Shown here: positions 10,672 to 22,859 of the stretch, one piece after another
How positions within the stretch are numbered: position 1 is the stretch's first letter
How the letters are laid out: each line of letters starts with the position of its first letter
Source of the DNA: Kappaphycus alvarezii
Lineage: Eukaryota; Rhodophyta; Florideophyceae; Gigartinales; Solieriaceae
DNA length: 64,000 nucleotides
Assembly: GCA_002205965.3 (NCBI GenBank)
Contig: NADL03000169.1
Coordinates: 1-64,000 of the forward strand
Direction: 5' to 3'
Position numbers and translations under genes: made by a program
Notes under the pieces: generated by a model
What the model saw: the letters and a program-made list of their open reading frames with translations, nothing else
Databases searched by the model: none
What the model was told of the DNA's origin: nothing

Positions 10672-11430
10672 AACATACTACCTACTGAACATTGTCAAAT
10701 GCATTGGCAAAAATCTCTATTATGTTAATCTCTAATTTTCGCGTATTCGGCTGGTCTCAGACATGTCCCTGGCTTAGTTTACAGGTTGCCCTCCATCCCA
10801 TCGCTCCTGTCACTCTCCTCCACAGCTCATACCTTCCGTAATTCATTGATCCGTCGCGCATACCTTCGAATTCACCTTCTCTCCCCACGTGTCTACAGCG
10901 CCTCGAGAATAGGATTTTCTCCCATTACTCTTAACGCAAAAATCCTTAGTCTCCACTCCATCTTGTAGTCACCGAAGTACTGTCCGTCATGGGATCATAT
11001 CTTCGAGTACCCGTTCTATCATATCCTCATCCAACATGTGAACCTCCATGCACTCCCTTCCATCGTTTCTACTTTTTGCGCTCCCAGATCGGTACGTCAA
11101 TTTAGCCCAGATCCTTCGCGCCAAAAGCGATAAACTATGAACCAATGCTCCACTCTGCCCCTCAACTGATAATGAAATCCAACTCTAACACTGAAAGAGG
11201 CCCCTACCCCTTCAGATCCCAACATATTCTCCCTCCTCGCAACCGTGTTATCAAAAAACCCTTTCAATCCCCCTCTTCCTCTCGATTTACTCCTCTCAAG
11301 TTCCTCTTACGACCCATTATCGTATCTATTACCATGAGTACTTCCAACACTTCTCTAACAACCCCCAATATCTTCTTCTGTCCATAATTTCCCATGCAAT
11401 TTGCAACACTCCCCCTTGCAATAGTGCGCT
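10672..11430. other. Pyrimidine-rich leader upstream of the helicase gene
   Basis: No recognised product. The plus strand is C/T-rich with short open frames in several phases, resembling the leader or N-terminal low-complexity part of the OrsD/RecQ-family gene that becomes readable from about 11.43 kb. Confidence 0.3.
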
Positions 11431-11434
11431 GAAA

Positions 11435-13800
11435 GTGAATTCTGTTTCTCGTCACCTTCGAGCTGTTCATTCTGTTAGCGCCGAAGCAGCTCAAAAATTT
11501 CAAACATTCGTCGAAAAAGAGGCTCTAGAGGCAAATAAAAGCCCCAACCCCGCCATGTGTGATCTCTATCCAGTTGCTGGAGCCACAAATGCTGGTTTCG
11601 ACAAAGACCCCCCTCTGCCCGCCGTTCCCAGTTTACCGGTTCACAGTTGCTTCCAGTGCGCTCACTGTTCCTTCATCACCAAGGCAATAACTACGCTCAA
11701 GCGCCGGGTCAGCGAGCATCACAAGAAAGTTTCCCCCAACGACTAGCCTCCTATACCCGTAAAGGCTCAAAAAATTTTCGGTGGAAATAACACTTATTTC
11801 TTCGCCGTCTTCACCAACACTGATCATTCATCTGAGTTTCTCAACACAGTTAGTTCATTGAACTGCTCACGCCCTTCCGCATTCGTCCCCGACGATGCCG
11901 AGTACATGGACCCTTACCTCGCAGAACTCCGCTTTGATGACCACCTCTCAAACCTTTCCCTTTCCCTACAAGAAGCTTCCGAATACGTGACCTGGATGGA
12001 CACTGACCTTGGTACGGCAATGCGCTCCTCTCTTTCGGACTACATGAAACATGCTTGGAAACTCACTCGGGATCATCCGAAAATACGCGCTCACAATTAC
12101 CTCGTGCAAAACTGGCTCTTTCCGTTGAAGAAGCAACTCTTGCTCGCTATGAGTCCCTTTCGGCTCGACTTTTATTCTTTCTCTCCAGGGTTTCCTCCGA
12201 GCCTTCCATGGAAAACTACGCAAGTCTTTCCCTTCCTCCCTCTCACAGAAGCTAAGTGAATTTTCCCTCGTCCTTCAGAAGAAAACTAATAAGGATCAAG
12301 CCGCACAATTGCTACACAGCATCCTTTCTGATGTCTTTTTCTGTACCACGGACTCTTGTATTCAAGATGTCGTTCCAACCTTCCTCTCTTGCTCTGCCGT
12401 CCTAGGGGAACACAGCAACAAGCACTCCGTTTCACAAATGCATCCGACTGTCCCCGTTGCTTGCAGCTTTGAAGTACCTCTCAAGGACCTTTGTTGTCAT
12501 GGATCTTTACTGCTACCACCCTGCCCAGGAAAGGCCAACAAAATGGAAGGAACTTCAGGAGGCAACTTCGAAATGGCGGACACTGGCATCATGTTAATTG
12601 AGTTCTGTCTCAAAGTCAGCAATATCTGCGTTCCGCAGAAACACATAAGATTCGCTTCATTGTTTGCCCTCCACCCTTTCTGTGGAGTCCTAGATGGCCA
12701 TGAACTCGACCTTCCAACACTCGGCAAATCTATGCGGGACCTTCAACTCCAAGCATGGAATCTACTCAATGATAAACTGCTGGCTTCACTTCCCATCACC
12801 GCTGATTTCTGGCCGCCTACTCCCGAATGCAGGACGCTATGTACGACAGGACCCCTGGATACTGGTTTGGAATGCACTCCGCAAGCCAGCAGACTTACAA
12901 TCTTGGCGAAATCGCTTGCTCCACTACCTACTACCGAAAATACTCTCTCCGACAAGAAGATCCCATCGGAGAAGCCCAAGCTCCTTATCTTCCTGCCAGA
13001 ACCTTCAAAAAGCTATCGCCGTGCTTTTGCAAGTGTGCTGCGGTGGTCCACCCCGTGGCACTGAAGCTAGCGTCATCCAAATACGAAATACTGCCTCAGC
13101 TTCCCGCCATATTTTTGTTTCCAAAGGGAAACTTTTCTTGGCGACAAACTGCAACAAGACTCGTGCCTTCAAAAGGGACTCTCAAAACCTATTGCTCGGT
13201 GTGCAGACGCCGTCACATCCCTATCCTCCTCGTGTACCTCCTCGTCGTTCGCCCCGTTGAAAACGCACTCTTGTTGACAGTTTTTGGTACCACGGAAAGC
13301 ACAAAAAGTTGTTTGGACATCCTCTTCACATCAGGTGGAGCTCCAATCACACCTCAAAACTGAGGACTGATATCACTTCAGGTCTCAAATCCGCAAACGT
13401 CCCCTTCAGTTTGAGTCAGTACCGTCAGTACCACGCCGGAGCCGTGAGAGATTTCGTCGCTCATTCACAGAAGGTGAAGATCAACTCTCCAACATTATCC
13501 ACTTACAAGCAGGCCACACTCACGACACTGCCACCGAATCTACGGTGTTTCCTCTCTAGACATGCGGCAATTAACCGGATCTCAACTTGGAGCAATATCG
13601 AAACGGGTCGGAGGCCTGGCATCGAGCCCTAGGGCTGCATTCCTCCCTACTCCACACAGTCACCGTCTCCGCAAACATGGACCACCTTTTACCACCAAGC
13701 GACACCTCCCAGCTCTAACAGCCAAGCCGTTTCAGCGCCCCAGAGTATTGCCAATAACAGCTCTTCCGCTTGCTGCAAGTGCCTCACCATCGTTGTGAGA
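11435..13800 (+). pseudogene. OrsD-like N-terminal and middle region of a telomere-linked-type RecQ helicase gene
   Basis: Several frames together resemble the long proteins in which an OrsD-type (PF12013) C2H2 module precedes a RecQ helicase. At 11640-11730 there is a finger, CFQCAHCSF with L and EHHKK following. At 12310-12480, QLLHSILSDVFF and CIQDVVPTFLSC are followed by HPTVPVACSFEV, as in the conserved block after the finger. At 13045-13165, GGPPRGTE, IQIRNT and SRHIFVSKGKLFL appear, then VRPVENALL near 13247-13273. At 13497-13640, LQAGHTHDTATE and AWHRALGL appear. Frameshifts and stops separate the blocks. In fungi such proteins are encoded in subtelomeric or transposon-like repeats. 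The RGTE ... GHxxxTA ... order is also reminiscent of a tyrosine-recombinase fold. Family assignment rests on remembered motif order, not a search. Confidence 0.55.
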
Positions 13801-13959
13801 ACCCATGCTCTCGTCGAGAACCTACAACAAGATTACCAAAGAGGGAATCCTTTCCGCGAAATATTCCATTGATTCAAACCACAGACAAGATCTCTCCCTG
13901 AGCCCTCATCCAAACGACGAAAAACCAAAGATATCTTCGCCGCCCTCAAGACCTTCCTC

Positions 13960-15652
13960 AACGACCCCTCCGCAACCTTCCGTACTGCCATGTAGCAACG
14001 TCCTGTAGCTATGCAGAGGACCCAACGACAGACGGCCCTCATCATCCTCCCTACAGGAGGGGGGAAGACACTCACCTTTCTACTTCCAGCCTACATGCAT
14101 CCGAACAAAGTAATCGTCGTCATCGTTCCGCTCGTAGCCCTCCAGACAGACCCATCCGCAGGTGCTCATCCGCTGGAATAGATTGCGCGAGGTGGTGACT
14201 CAACATACCTCAAGTGCAAGAATAGTCATCTGCAGTGCCTGAACACACCTTAGTGACGACTACGCCTCTTTCGTCAGAGAATGCTCTACTCGTGGCAAAT
14301 TTCACGCCATCTACATCGATAAGTGCCACCTCCTCTCCCTATGGGCTAACTTTCGCACCTGTTTCTCTTTATTGCACCAAAATATTAGACCCGACGGAGT
14401 CACTGCCCCCATCATCGCTCTCTCCGCTACACGGCCCCCTTCGACCACCGAAAACATAGCTGAAGCCTGCGGTCTCAAGAATTACAAGGTCTTCCGCTCA
14501 CCCACAACTCGGAGGAAAATCCGATACATTATCAAAGATGTACCTAGCCGCTCATCTCCCGCACTCAAAACCGCAACAGAAGTCGAACAACTCGTCTCCG
14601 AATTTCAACATCCTCCCGTTCATCTCAATGTTTATGTCAAGACAAGAGATCTTTGCGAGTCCCTCGCAAATCTTTTATCAGATTTCATTCCCTCCGCTTC
14701 CAGTACATATTACCACGGAAAATTGGATGAAAAGACCAAGATAAACAACTTCAACGCATGGATAGATGTTCATGAATATCGCGCACATATCATGGTTGCG
14801 ACTAGTGCATTCGGTTGCTTTATCGATATTCCAACCTTCCGGGCAGTTATTCACGTCGGAAAACCAGACACCCTCGCCGAATTCTGCAAAGAAAGCGGCC
14901 GCGCAGGCAGGGACGGAAAGCCAGCCCGCAGCATCCTACTCAACTTTTCCCAGGCAAACGGCAATCACTCTCGCCCTCTTTTCACCCGTACTGAGGAGAC
15001 CCTTCTATTCGTCCCAGAAAAATCTCCAGGCCTCTCCTCTCATGCTTCCCTTAATGAGTCTCAGTTCTTCGGCTCAACCAATACTATTTCTGGATCGCAC
15101 AAAGAGTGCCGCAGATGGTTACTTGACTCTTTTCTCGACGGAGTTATGGACAAGCGAGGTTGCGTTGAACGCCAACTGGAGTTCTGCGACATATGTACCA
15201 CCCTTCCCCAAACATCAAACGCTTCACCCCCTAATGTCCCTCCGCCACCTTCACAACTTTCTCACCCCCCACCTTCCAAACGCAATAGCGAAATTCTCTT
15301 CCCCTCTATTCCCACAGCCTTTTCCCCACTCAAAGCCAATTCAGCTCCTCCCTCTCGCTCCTCAAAATCAAGCAAGGAAGCTGCCTACTATCTCCAAAAA
15401 CTCGCTACAACCTACAATCAATGCTGCCCGATTTGCACTATCCGAACTAGAAGCATGGTGAGACATCGCTCTTCCCTTGAGGTCAAGACATGTTTCAAAG
15501 GATTCTGCGTCCGCTGCGCTGGCACGGCACACATGGCAAATTCTTGTCCCAATATCAAAACACCAACCCCAAATGAAGGCTGTTTTCGCTGCTCCATCCA
15601 AACTCTCCATGGATTCCATCTCTATCCAAAAAGCACTTACGGCAATCGTTAA
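13960..15652 (+). pseudogene. RecQ-type DNA helicase, telomere-linked-helicase-like, decayed
   Basis: RecQ helicases unwind DNA 3'-5' using ATP. Here motif I (LPTGGGKT, 14047-14070) is intact, VIVVIVPLVALQTD (Ia) follows, and motif II is IYIDKCHLLSLW (14309-14344), so the DEAH box has become DKCH. Motif III is ALSAT. From 14372 a 426-codon frame carries motif IV-like NVYVKTRDL, motif V MVATSAFGCFIDIP (usual GMGID changed) and an intact motif VI, ESGRAGRDG. A C-terminal Cys-rich tail (CCPICTIRT, CVRCAGTAHMANSC, CFRC) may be a zinc module. A TAG interrupts the N-terminal part near 13993, and a frameshift lies between motifs I and II. The broken motif II and stop make this a pseudogene. A truncated paralogue of the last third lies at 34.89-35.60 kb. 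Confidence 0.85.
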
Positions 15653-16640
15653 TGCCCTCTTCAAGTACTCGTCCAGATATCCATCATGATCTCAAATTCA
15701 AGATACAAACCGCAATTCCGATAACACAAACTTTCCAGACAACATTCTCAATATGCTTCTTGGCTAACTGGCCAGAGCGATTCAACCTATTTGGGTCTGG
15801 CAGAGGTCTTCCCTTTCTTGCATGAGACAGCACTCACACACACTTGACCCATTCTGTCCTATTTTGCCCTCCTTGATTTAAGTCACTCTTCTTTAAATCC
15901 AAAGCATCCATTAAATGGTTTCTTATCAAATTCCACTCAAATCTTTCTCTTCCTCTGTATTCTCTTAATCATTTACTTATACAGTCCACACCCCCTACTT
16001 TTCTTATACCCTACTCCAAAATTCACGTTCAGTGTTGAGTTCCGCAACTGCCCCCTCCACCTCTACCACTACTCCTTCGAAACGGACGCCCGGGCGCAGG
16101 GAGTACACTCCACTCCAGAATCTCACGTTCTAGCCTCCCAGTCCTTCTCATTATCGCCCTCACCAATTCATCTCTCCTCTCTCTGCTCAAATTCTCCCGT
16201 GATCCAACATCGTTCCCACTCACTCCCTCTTCTTCTCTCGCTTCCTCCCCATCTCGAACTCTTCCCACCACCGGTCCACACCGTTCTCCACCGTTAGACT
16301 CCCTCCTAATCTCCCTACGAACCCTTCCCTCCGTCCGCCTTTTCTTCTTTTTCTTGCAAATTATTCTCTTTCTGCATCCCCCTCCGGACACGTCCCTCGC
16401 CTCTTTCTCGACCCGCTGAACCCTACACCGTCTGTTTGATTCCTCGGTAAAATCAGAGTCAGACTCACTAATATACTCATCCCAGCCGGTCTCCCTGCCA
16501 CGAACACGTCCCTTTCAAATAGCTTCCTCTATGACATTCAAATCATCCGAAGTTCCTCTTTCACCTCTTTCCATTGAACCTACGGAATTCGCCGTCATCT
16601 TTTTCTCGCCCTCCGCCTCCATTCTCAACTAATACATAAA
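15653..16640. other. 3' flank of the helicase gene, pyrimidine-rich
   Basis: No gene recognised. The plus strand is strongly C/T-biased. Positions 15640-16110 are shared, at high but imperfect identity, with 35450-35965 in the second copy, including AACCTATTTGGGTCTGGC and CTTCGAAACGGACGCCC. The strip from about 16.12 to 17.96 kb is absent from the second copy. Confidence 0.6.
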
Positions 16641-17575
16641 TCTCAAATATTACACCACTCGCACCGTTCATAAACACAGTACATTCACACAACCTACTAC
16701 GTCTAATCAAATGTCATATAATATTGTACAATCAATTTATAATCACTTCCTCTTTTCTATTTCATTAAAAAAAACCAAAGTCCCCTTAAACTCTTCCATC
16801 TCGAAACATTGTGCTACAGCCATTCCATATTTCGACGAAACCAAAAATATCAAAGCAAAGTAAAGTCACAAATCCCCTCTACAGATTCACTCCATACATT
16901 CAAAAGTACCACAAAGAATATCAGACATACCTCCTCAGCCTCCTAGTACATTAATCGAAAATCCCCTACACCCTTAAATACAAAACTTCTAAATACCTTT
17001 ACAAAAACATATTCATCCCTAGCAAGGTAAGGACCCCATCTTCCATCTAGCTGCTTAAAAGCCTAGATCTCCTAATCTCACAAATTCCACACCCACTTAT
17101 TCCCATAATCCCCTACATATCTGCTAATCGCTTTATCCGAAGAGGCCCTAAGAGACCATAAGACAACCAGTCCCCTAAATCCCTCCTAAAAAACCCCTAA
17201 TACCCCCTAATACCCTAAAAAACCTAACCGCAAAACCAATTTATTCCTACGAATACCCCATTCACTTATTCCTATAAGGGCACTAATCCTCTAAAAGCAA
17301 TTTAACTTTATAAACCCCTAAATCCCTAAAACCGATAAAAACAGTAATCCCTTAAATGCAAAATATTCTTACAAATCCCCTAGTTCCTTATTTCCATATA
17401 ACCACTAATTCCCGAAAACCAACTCATTCTCATAGACCCCTTAATCTCTGCTTTCCAAACACCAATAAACCCCCTAATTACCTATAGATACTCTAGTTCC
17501 TCACTCCCGCTAAAGTCCCTAAGACATTCTCTGACCCCCTCAGACCCATGAAACTATCCCTCTAATCCATTAACA
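16640..17575. repeat. Degenerate CCCTAA-like, C/T/A-rich tract
   Basis: The plus strand is rich in CCCTAA, CCCCTAA and CCCTAAA-like words separated by irregular sequence, densest at 17150-17560. It resembles interstitial telomere-like sequence or a subtelomeric spacer rather than a true telomere array. It lies inside the 3' flank of the RecQ-family gene and is missing from the paralogous copy at 35.97 kb. Confidence 0.6.
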
Positions 17576-18540
17576 GGGAGGTGTAGGTCTGTAATCCTCA
17601 CAGTTAATACTCATGTCTGCTAAGTGTAAATGTTATTTTCCCTTTGCGCATACTCCAGTGTGCGTAACGCTCAAATATTCATGCCAAATATGGAGTTACA
17701 GAGTAGTTACAGGATTCTGCTTTACCGTAAACTGTGTATTACTGATCCGCGTGGGATTTGACAAGAGCGATCCTGGAGACTTTTGTGCAATGGTTCCCAG
17801 ATTGGTTGCACAATTCAGTAAAAATGGGCTTGTCTGTTCACGAAGCTGGTCCGACAGTTCGGTCTGCACTTTCGTCTCATATCTTAAACCTCCACCGCAT
17901 GCTTTCTCGTTTCTTGTATCCTCGTTTTTTCTCTACCTCAACTCCACTAATCCTCAAATACTATTTCAACATCTATCTTCTATTCTAAAACATCCCACAG
18001 CCTGCCACGCACATATGGTGGGAGAAGCATTGCACTTATGCACAACGTTATAGGCCGGCTTACAGGCTGTGAACGGTCGCACATTATCAACGTCACTGCG
18101 GACTTACCCCCGATGTACCTGGACTTACCCCGATGAAGGCGATTATTATGCCCAAATGGGTGCCCTTGCCCACCTCCAATCAGCATTCGCCCCTTACCTC
18201 GCGGTCTCGGCCCCGTCCAATCAGCATTCCCCGCCACGCCTCGACATTTTTCGACCGATCATAAGTGTTACCGGTACAACCGCGTGCAAACGCAGGTGTA
18301 TCATAACATTTTTGGACGAAATTGATCCACAAATATTGTTGGACGGGGGCAATGCTTACGGAAATCCCTGACCACAAATTGCAGGAAAATATTTGTACAG
18401 TAACGAAAAAAGGTTAAAATTCAGTAGAATCCAGGCATATTTTCCTGAGCGCCAATGAAACTTTCCCCCTCTGTATGTGCTCTTTTGATTATTTTCTCTG
18501 ATGTCGGACTTACCCCTGGCCTTGGAATAGAAATAGGGAA
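17576..18540. other. Distal part of helicase 3' flank, shared with copy B
   Basis: 18000-18540 matches 35990-36570 with indels (for example GTGCAAACGCAG, TTGATCCACAAATATT, TCAGTAGAATCCA and GAGCGCCAATGAAACT in both). A 146-codon frame at 17613-18053 lies mostly outside the shared part, and I see no domain in it. The shared part ends with GGACTTACCCCTGGCCTTGG at about 18507-18526. Confidence 0.6.
18098..18138 (+). repeat. Minisatellite A, two units of a 20-bp GGACTTACC repeat
   Basis: Two adjacent units of the form CTGGACTTACCCCGATGTAC, the second ending in GATGAAGGCG. The corresponding position in the second copy (36098-36180) has four units, so the array differs in copy number between paralogues. 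Confidence 0.85.
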
Positions 18541-20560
18541 AGAACCAAAACGAGGATGTTATTTACTGTTTTCGAATATTCCCGCGAAAATATGTCTGTG
18601 GCTCTACCCTCATTCTAGGTAAATTCAAGAGCCTAAAACTATCAATCGATGGGATCAATGATCTGCCAAAAGGATTTAAATAGGATCATCACTCGATCTA
18701 AACAATTTTTTCGGATATGATCGAACTATTCATTCGGCGACGTGTGCACAGAAATACTTCATAGCACCTCCTAACTAATTTCGGATCTCTTTCAGCCAAG
18801 TTCACCAATTCCAAGCAGTTCACAGCTGAAGTCTCAACCTCATTCTCAAGCGCCTCTTCAATATCCAGGATGGCAGGTTTCGGCTCAATTTGATTGAACA
18901 GTAGCTAGATTGCCAATGTAAGTCGGGACTTGTGAAGTGCACTTGTCGTGTAACGGTTTTGCATAATAATCATTCTGATTTTGTTATACTGGTCTTTCCA
19001 ATCCGCGTGGATACGTCTAACTCCCAATACATGAGTACGAGCATTTGCAATGTACTCGCTGAGATTTTTCCAAGCTTTCTCCATTGATTATTTCTTTATT
19101 TCCTAAAAAAATGGGTTCAAACAACCAACGGGAATATTTCCAGTGTGTTGACAAAAAAGTGCCAAGTTGGTGCAAACTGTTCCTCGTTGAACAATTTACG
19201 CCAAAATATTCCGTCACCGATTCGATCCATAATATCCAATGTCGATACAAAGTTATGTTTCCAATGCCTAAGCAATTCATGGAAACACATTTGGTGCCAA
19301 AGCCGTGTGAAGGTAGCAGATCTTGTGCTTCTAGTTGCTTGAAAACCAAAAGGGGACAAACAGGGATAGAATGGAGAAAAGTGGAAAGAAAAGAGGTCAA
19401 AGGAGGATGAGGGACAAGAATATGGGTGACAGCAAACTTGTTTCTACTGACGAGATGGGAAATGAGTCGTATGTCATGCCGACCGGTGTGAGTTTAGACT
19501 CTGAAGGTTATATTTATTGCAGAGAATTTTCAGAAGTAAGTCTTACTTTTTTCTGTTATTTGGTGTAGGGTTTTCTGTGTCATGCCAATCTATTGGGTGT
19601 AGGGTTTCGTTGCGATCTCAATCGAGCTCAAAACTAACATCTATTCAGTTGACGCAATCATGTGAACGGCCAGTAATTTGTAATTTCAGATCACTTGTTT
19701 AGCCTAAGTGGTACAAGACGTCGCCTGTTTGTGCCACCATACCTTGATTTAGTATCACTTCCCAAATTTGGTACCGGGACTGACTGCGACACTCAGCGAG
19801 AGCTGCTTTGACCTGTATTGACTCGCCTTTATTCAACATTAACCTGCCTGTTGGCCACCGAAAGAATTTTATTTTCCAGGAAACTTCAGTTGATCTGATT
19901 TCTTCATGTGCTATAATCCGCGTATGGTTGATCTCCATGCAACATTCCTTGACATAATCGGTATGACTTTTTCCCCCTCAATTCGCAAACGAATACTGGC
20001 AGCTTTTTGGTTAACTCTATTTCATGGTACACGTTCTGCACCGAAAACTGCAAGAAAAATTCGCTCAGCAGCCAACCCAAGATACCTGACTATGAATGTT
20101 GAATAAGGCAATCTCGAAATGAAGGAGAATTATGCGATGAGAAATTCGAGAGCGAAGAATCCAACTTGTAAGGATATTTTCACCTTTGCACAAATCATCC
20201 CGGTTTCATTTGCGTAATCTCTTCCGTCTATTTGCTCTGAGCGGGTTTCTAACTATGAAATTCAACAACTCCAACTATTTTCCAACTTTGAAATGGCAAT
20301 ATGACACAACTAGTAACTCGACTAGTACAGTCCTGACAATAATTGGACTGGTGCCGATTTTTCCTCGTGGAACATTCTGCACCAGGCTAAAAGTTACATA
20401 GTTCTCATTTGTTTGCCATGCAAAGCTTCCTGCGAATCCAAATATGACTAACCTCTGTTTGAATTTTAAAGGATGTTAAATGTGCAACAAGATTAGTAGT
20501 GCATCCGTTTGTACATTGAAGGGCTTTTGGAAACATGAAAAACTGTGCATGAAATTCTGC
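18541..20560. repeat. Segment paralogous to 39240-40320 (direct duplication, copy A)
   Basis: Blocks at 18580-18870 and 19840-20560 align in order with 39245-39520 and 39525-40240. Shared words include GTCTCAACTCCATT-like, GGTTGATCTGATT-like and GAAAACTGCAAGAAA, while 18.87-19.84 kb is extra in this copy. The extra part has overlapping open frames of 100-127 codons on both strands near 19017-19410, without a recognisable domain. I do not call a gene. Confidence 0.65.
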
Positions 20561-21430
20561 AATGACATTGTGAAAGTTATTCAGGATTTGGACTGAAATT
20601 ATATTGGGAACAGCTACCAACTGAGTTTTCTTAATGCAATTATCTGCAGGGACAAGAAATTTTAACCAAAAAAAAGCCTGTAATCTGCACGTCCAGCGAA
20701 AATATAACAATAAATCATATGCCGTGATTCCAACTCAGAATCGTTGACCCTGCAGTTCCGACTGCATTGATTTTTTGTCATTTTTATGAAGATTGGACGT
20801 GCAGATCAAGCGGAATTATAATAGGAAAACCCTAATAAAACCACTTAAATCTTCTAAGGCCTGCCTGCAGTATCCATGAAGATCCGTCCTACGGCCTCGC
20901 GTTACGTCGTACGTTGCCAGTTGTTGGGCTGAGCCAATCAAAGTATTTCACATACGTGAGACCGGGAGTGCGTCGGCGATGATGCCGTGTGGGCTTTTGG
21001 ACGGGAAGCCCGGCTTCAATATCCCTACGGGTGTGTAGTTAGGGCAAAGGCGGTGTGGAGGCGAATGCCATTCGATATCCGATTGTTCTACTACGAGAAA
21101 TCAGTGCTGAAATCCACCCAACGGTCGGATTCTTTTTATAGCTTGGAGCAGACCCTCCCCTTCCAAACACACCACGTGGGCTGAGCCCGGGACAGGACGT
21201 GCATACGCCAGAAGCCAGTAGATAGTGCGAACAAAGCGTCTCTAGACGGGAGACCCCTGTCTCGCGTCTAGAGACGCTTGGTTTCGCGCACTGTAGTACG
21301 TGATTCTTCACTCAATTTCTCCTTCAGGGAGTGCCGATACGGCGTACACCTTACTGTAGGGTCCTCATCCCGCCTGGGCGCCGGTCACGTCCTTGGGGAT
21401 GGGTAGCTTCCGCTACCGGAAATAATGTAC
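20560..21430. other. Spacer between duplication copy A and the Ty3 element
   Basis: No gene. Composition becomes GC-richer from about 20.87 kb. This is where the 3' LTR of the minus-strand Ty3 element would be expected, but I find no matching sequence beyond 28.8 kb. It contains the perfect hairpin at 21225-21291. Confidence 0.5.
21225..21291. repeat. Long inverted repeat (hairpin)
   Basis: AAGCGTCTCTAGACG at 21234-21248 is exactly complementary to 21265-21279, with a 16-base loop. Pairing continues with small bulges to GTGCG at 21225-21229 and CGCAC at 21287-21291. It lies just outside the chromodomain end of the Ty3 element. It could be an LTR remnant hairpin, a small foldback element or a structured RNA. 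Confidence 0.85.
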
Positions 21431-21433
21431 AAC

Positions 21434-21751
21434 CTAGCTCCTGGGGAGCGATGAGACCGGCTCCCATGTGGTCTCCGCCCGGGGATACCGCGTCCAAGGA
21501 ACGCGGAGCGAATTTTCGTCATCTTCGGCTGGTCCGTGGTCCAGAACGGTGTCCATAACATATTCCTTTACGGGATCATCCCCTTTCTCCTTGCCGGTGA
21601 TCAACTCCTTGAACTCCTGAAGCGTAGTTTTTTGGTTTAAGAAACGAGATCGAGGGAGTCCGGTATCGTTGATCTCCTTCTTCCGATATATCGTCAAGGG
21701 CTCGACCTGGTTCATCAAGATCTCCGAGGTCTTCGTGTTCTTCGGCAGCAC
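21434..21751 (-). pseudogene. Chromodomain at the C-terminus of Ty3 integrase
   Basis: The frame ends with EYVMDTVLDHG ... SLRVPWTRYPRAETTWEP, the chromodomain pattern (Y-V-V/M-x-x-I/V-L-x-H ... L-x-x-W-x-x-Y ... TWEP). Aromatic-cage positions are partly kept (Y, W). In chromoviruses this domain binds modified histones and directs integration. The pol-proximal part near 21.75-22.46 kb is heavily frameshifted. Confidence 0.7.
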
Positions 21752-22466
21752 CGTTCGCTATCTTAAGGCGCCCTTTTCCAGCCCCCGGCTGCAACCAACG
21801 GTCTGAGACTGAGTCATTCCCATTGGAAGCCTTGACGACCTCTGGTTGAGTTCATTCCTAGAGTTGTCCCCACCCTTCCCGCGGGGAGAGAAGTACTGTA
21901 GACGGAGGAAGCCTCCAAGACAGCTCCCATCTCTAACTTCGGTAAAGTATTTAAGATCCCATTCTTTGATTGGGATAAAGATTTGGTATTTGCATGGCTA
22001 TCCTTGTCCCGATTACATACTTGTCCGATTATATACTTCTCCTTCGCTCTTGCGATTTGGCATGGGGCCGTATCTTACGCGAGATTTGCTCTGCGGAGGG
22101 GCGTGTACTCGAGTGGAGCTCACTTTTTCTGGGTCGCCGGTTGCGTCATCATATAATTCCGTTTGGCAGCCTCAGGACTATTTTTACTTTCTCTTCTCGA
22201 TCTTCTGTCCTCACTACCTACCGTCTCGTTACTCGACTCTGGTCCCGAAACTCGCGTATGCGATCCTACCTTCGCCAGAGCCGATCAACTCCCCCTGGAG
22301 AGGCAGATCGAGAAGACCTTTCGACAATGCGCTTCATTCCGGGATGCCCGCAGGGGTGATGCGACCGACTATGATAGGAACCAAAGTAGTATCGGCTCGG
22401 CTCTCCAAAGGAGATCCTTCTGAGTCTCGATTTACGTCTTCCGACTGCGCACGTGCCCTATTCGGC

Positions 22467-22802
22467 TCAGCCGATAGGGTTGGGTGCTACCTCGACGCGG
22501 AGTCGCGACAGTCGCTCCTGCGCTTCTCCATCTTCAATAACTATTGTGTCCTCTCGGACTTCCACCACTCGAAGGGGGCTTGAGGCTACGGGTGGCAACT
22601 TGTGTTGCGGTTCTTTAGTGAAACCCTTCTCCTTCCGGGGGAAAATATACGATCCCAAAGGGATATCAAAGCTGTGACTACGAAGACGGGCGTCCAAGAT
22701 GCGCTTATACCTGGCCTTTGCCTGTTCCTTGTCCATTGACTTCTTGGCAGATGCCATCAAACTCTTCAACCATGATCTCCACCGCAGGTGGTATTTTCTC
22801 AA
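22467..22802 (-). pseudogene. Integrase C-terminal GPY/F-like module
   Basis: The frame contains FPRKEKGF, then HKLPPVASSPLRVVEV, DTIVIEDG and ERLSRLRVEVAP. This is the usual KL-GP-a-GPF-x-V-x-E-V ... ERVSRDRV-x-x-AP pattern of chromovirus integrases, with the GPF/Y residues changed to SPL. It joins the integrase core to the chromodomain. Confidence 0.7.
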
Positions 22803-22859
22803 CGAAGAGCAATCCCGCAGCGTAGGCTGAACCTGAATCGCGAGGAACTTTGTTGCAAG

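Noticed and set aside
12743-12979. Minus-strand open frames under the helicase gene
   Set aside because: Shadow frames of a plus-strand gene with stronger motif support.
19017-19410. 127-codon minus-strand and 108-codon plus-strand frames as genes
   Set aside because: They overlap on opposite strands, contain no motif and are absent from duplicate copy B.
21225-21291. tRNA gene or bacterial-type terminator at the hairpin
   Set aside because: A single long stem with a 16-base loop; no cloverleaf, no T-arm GTTCGA context in the right place, no T run.
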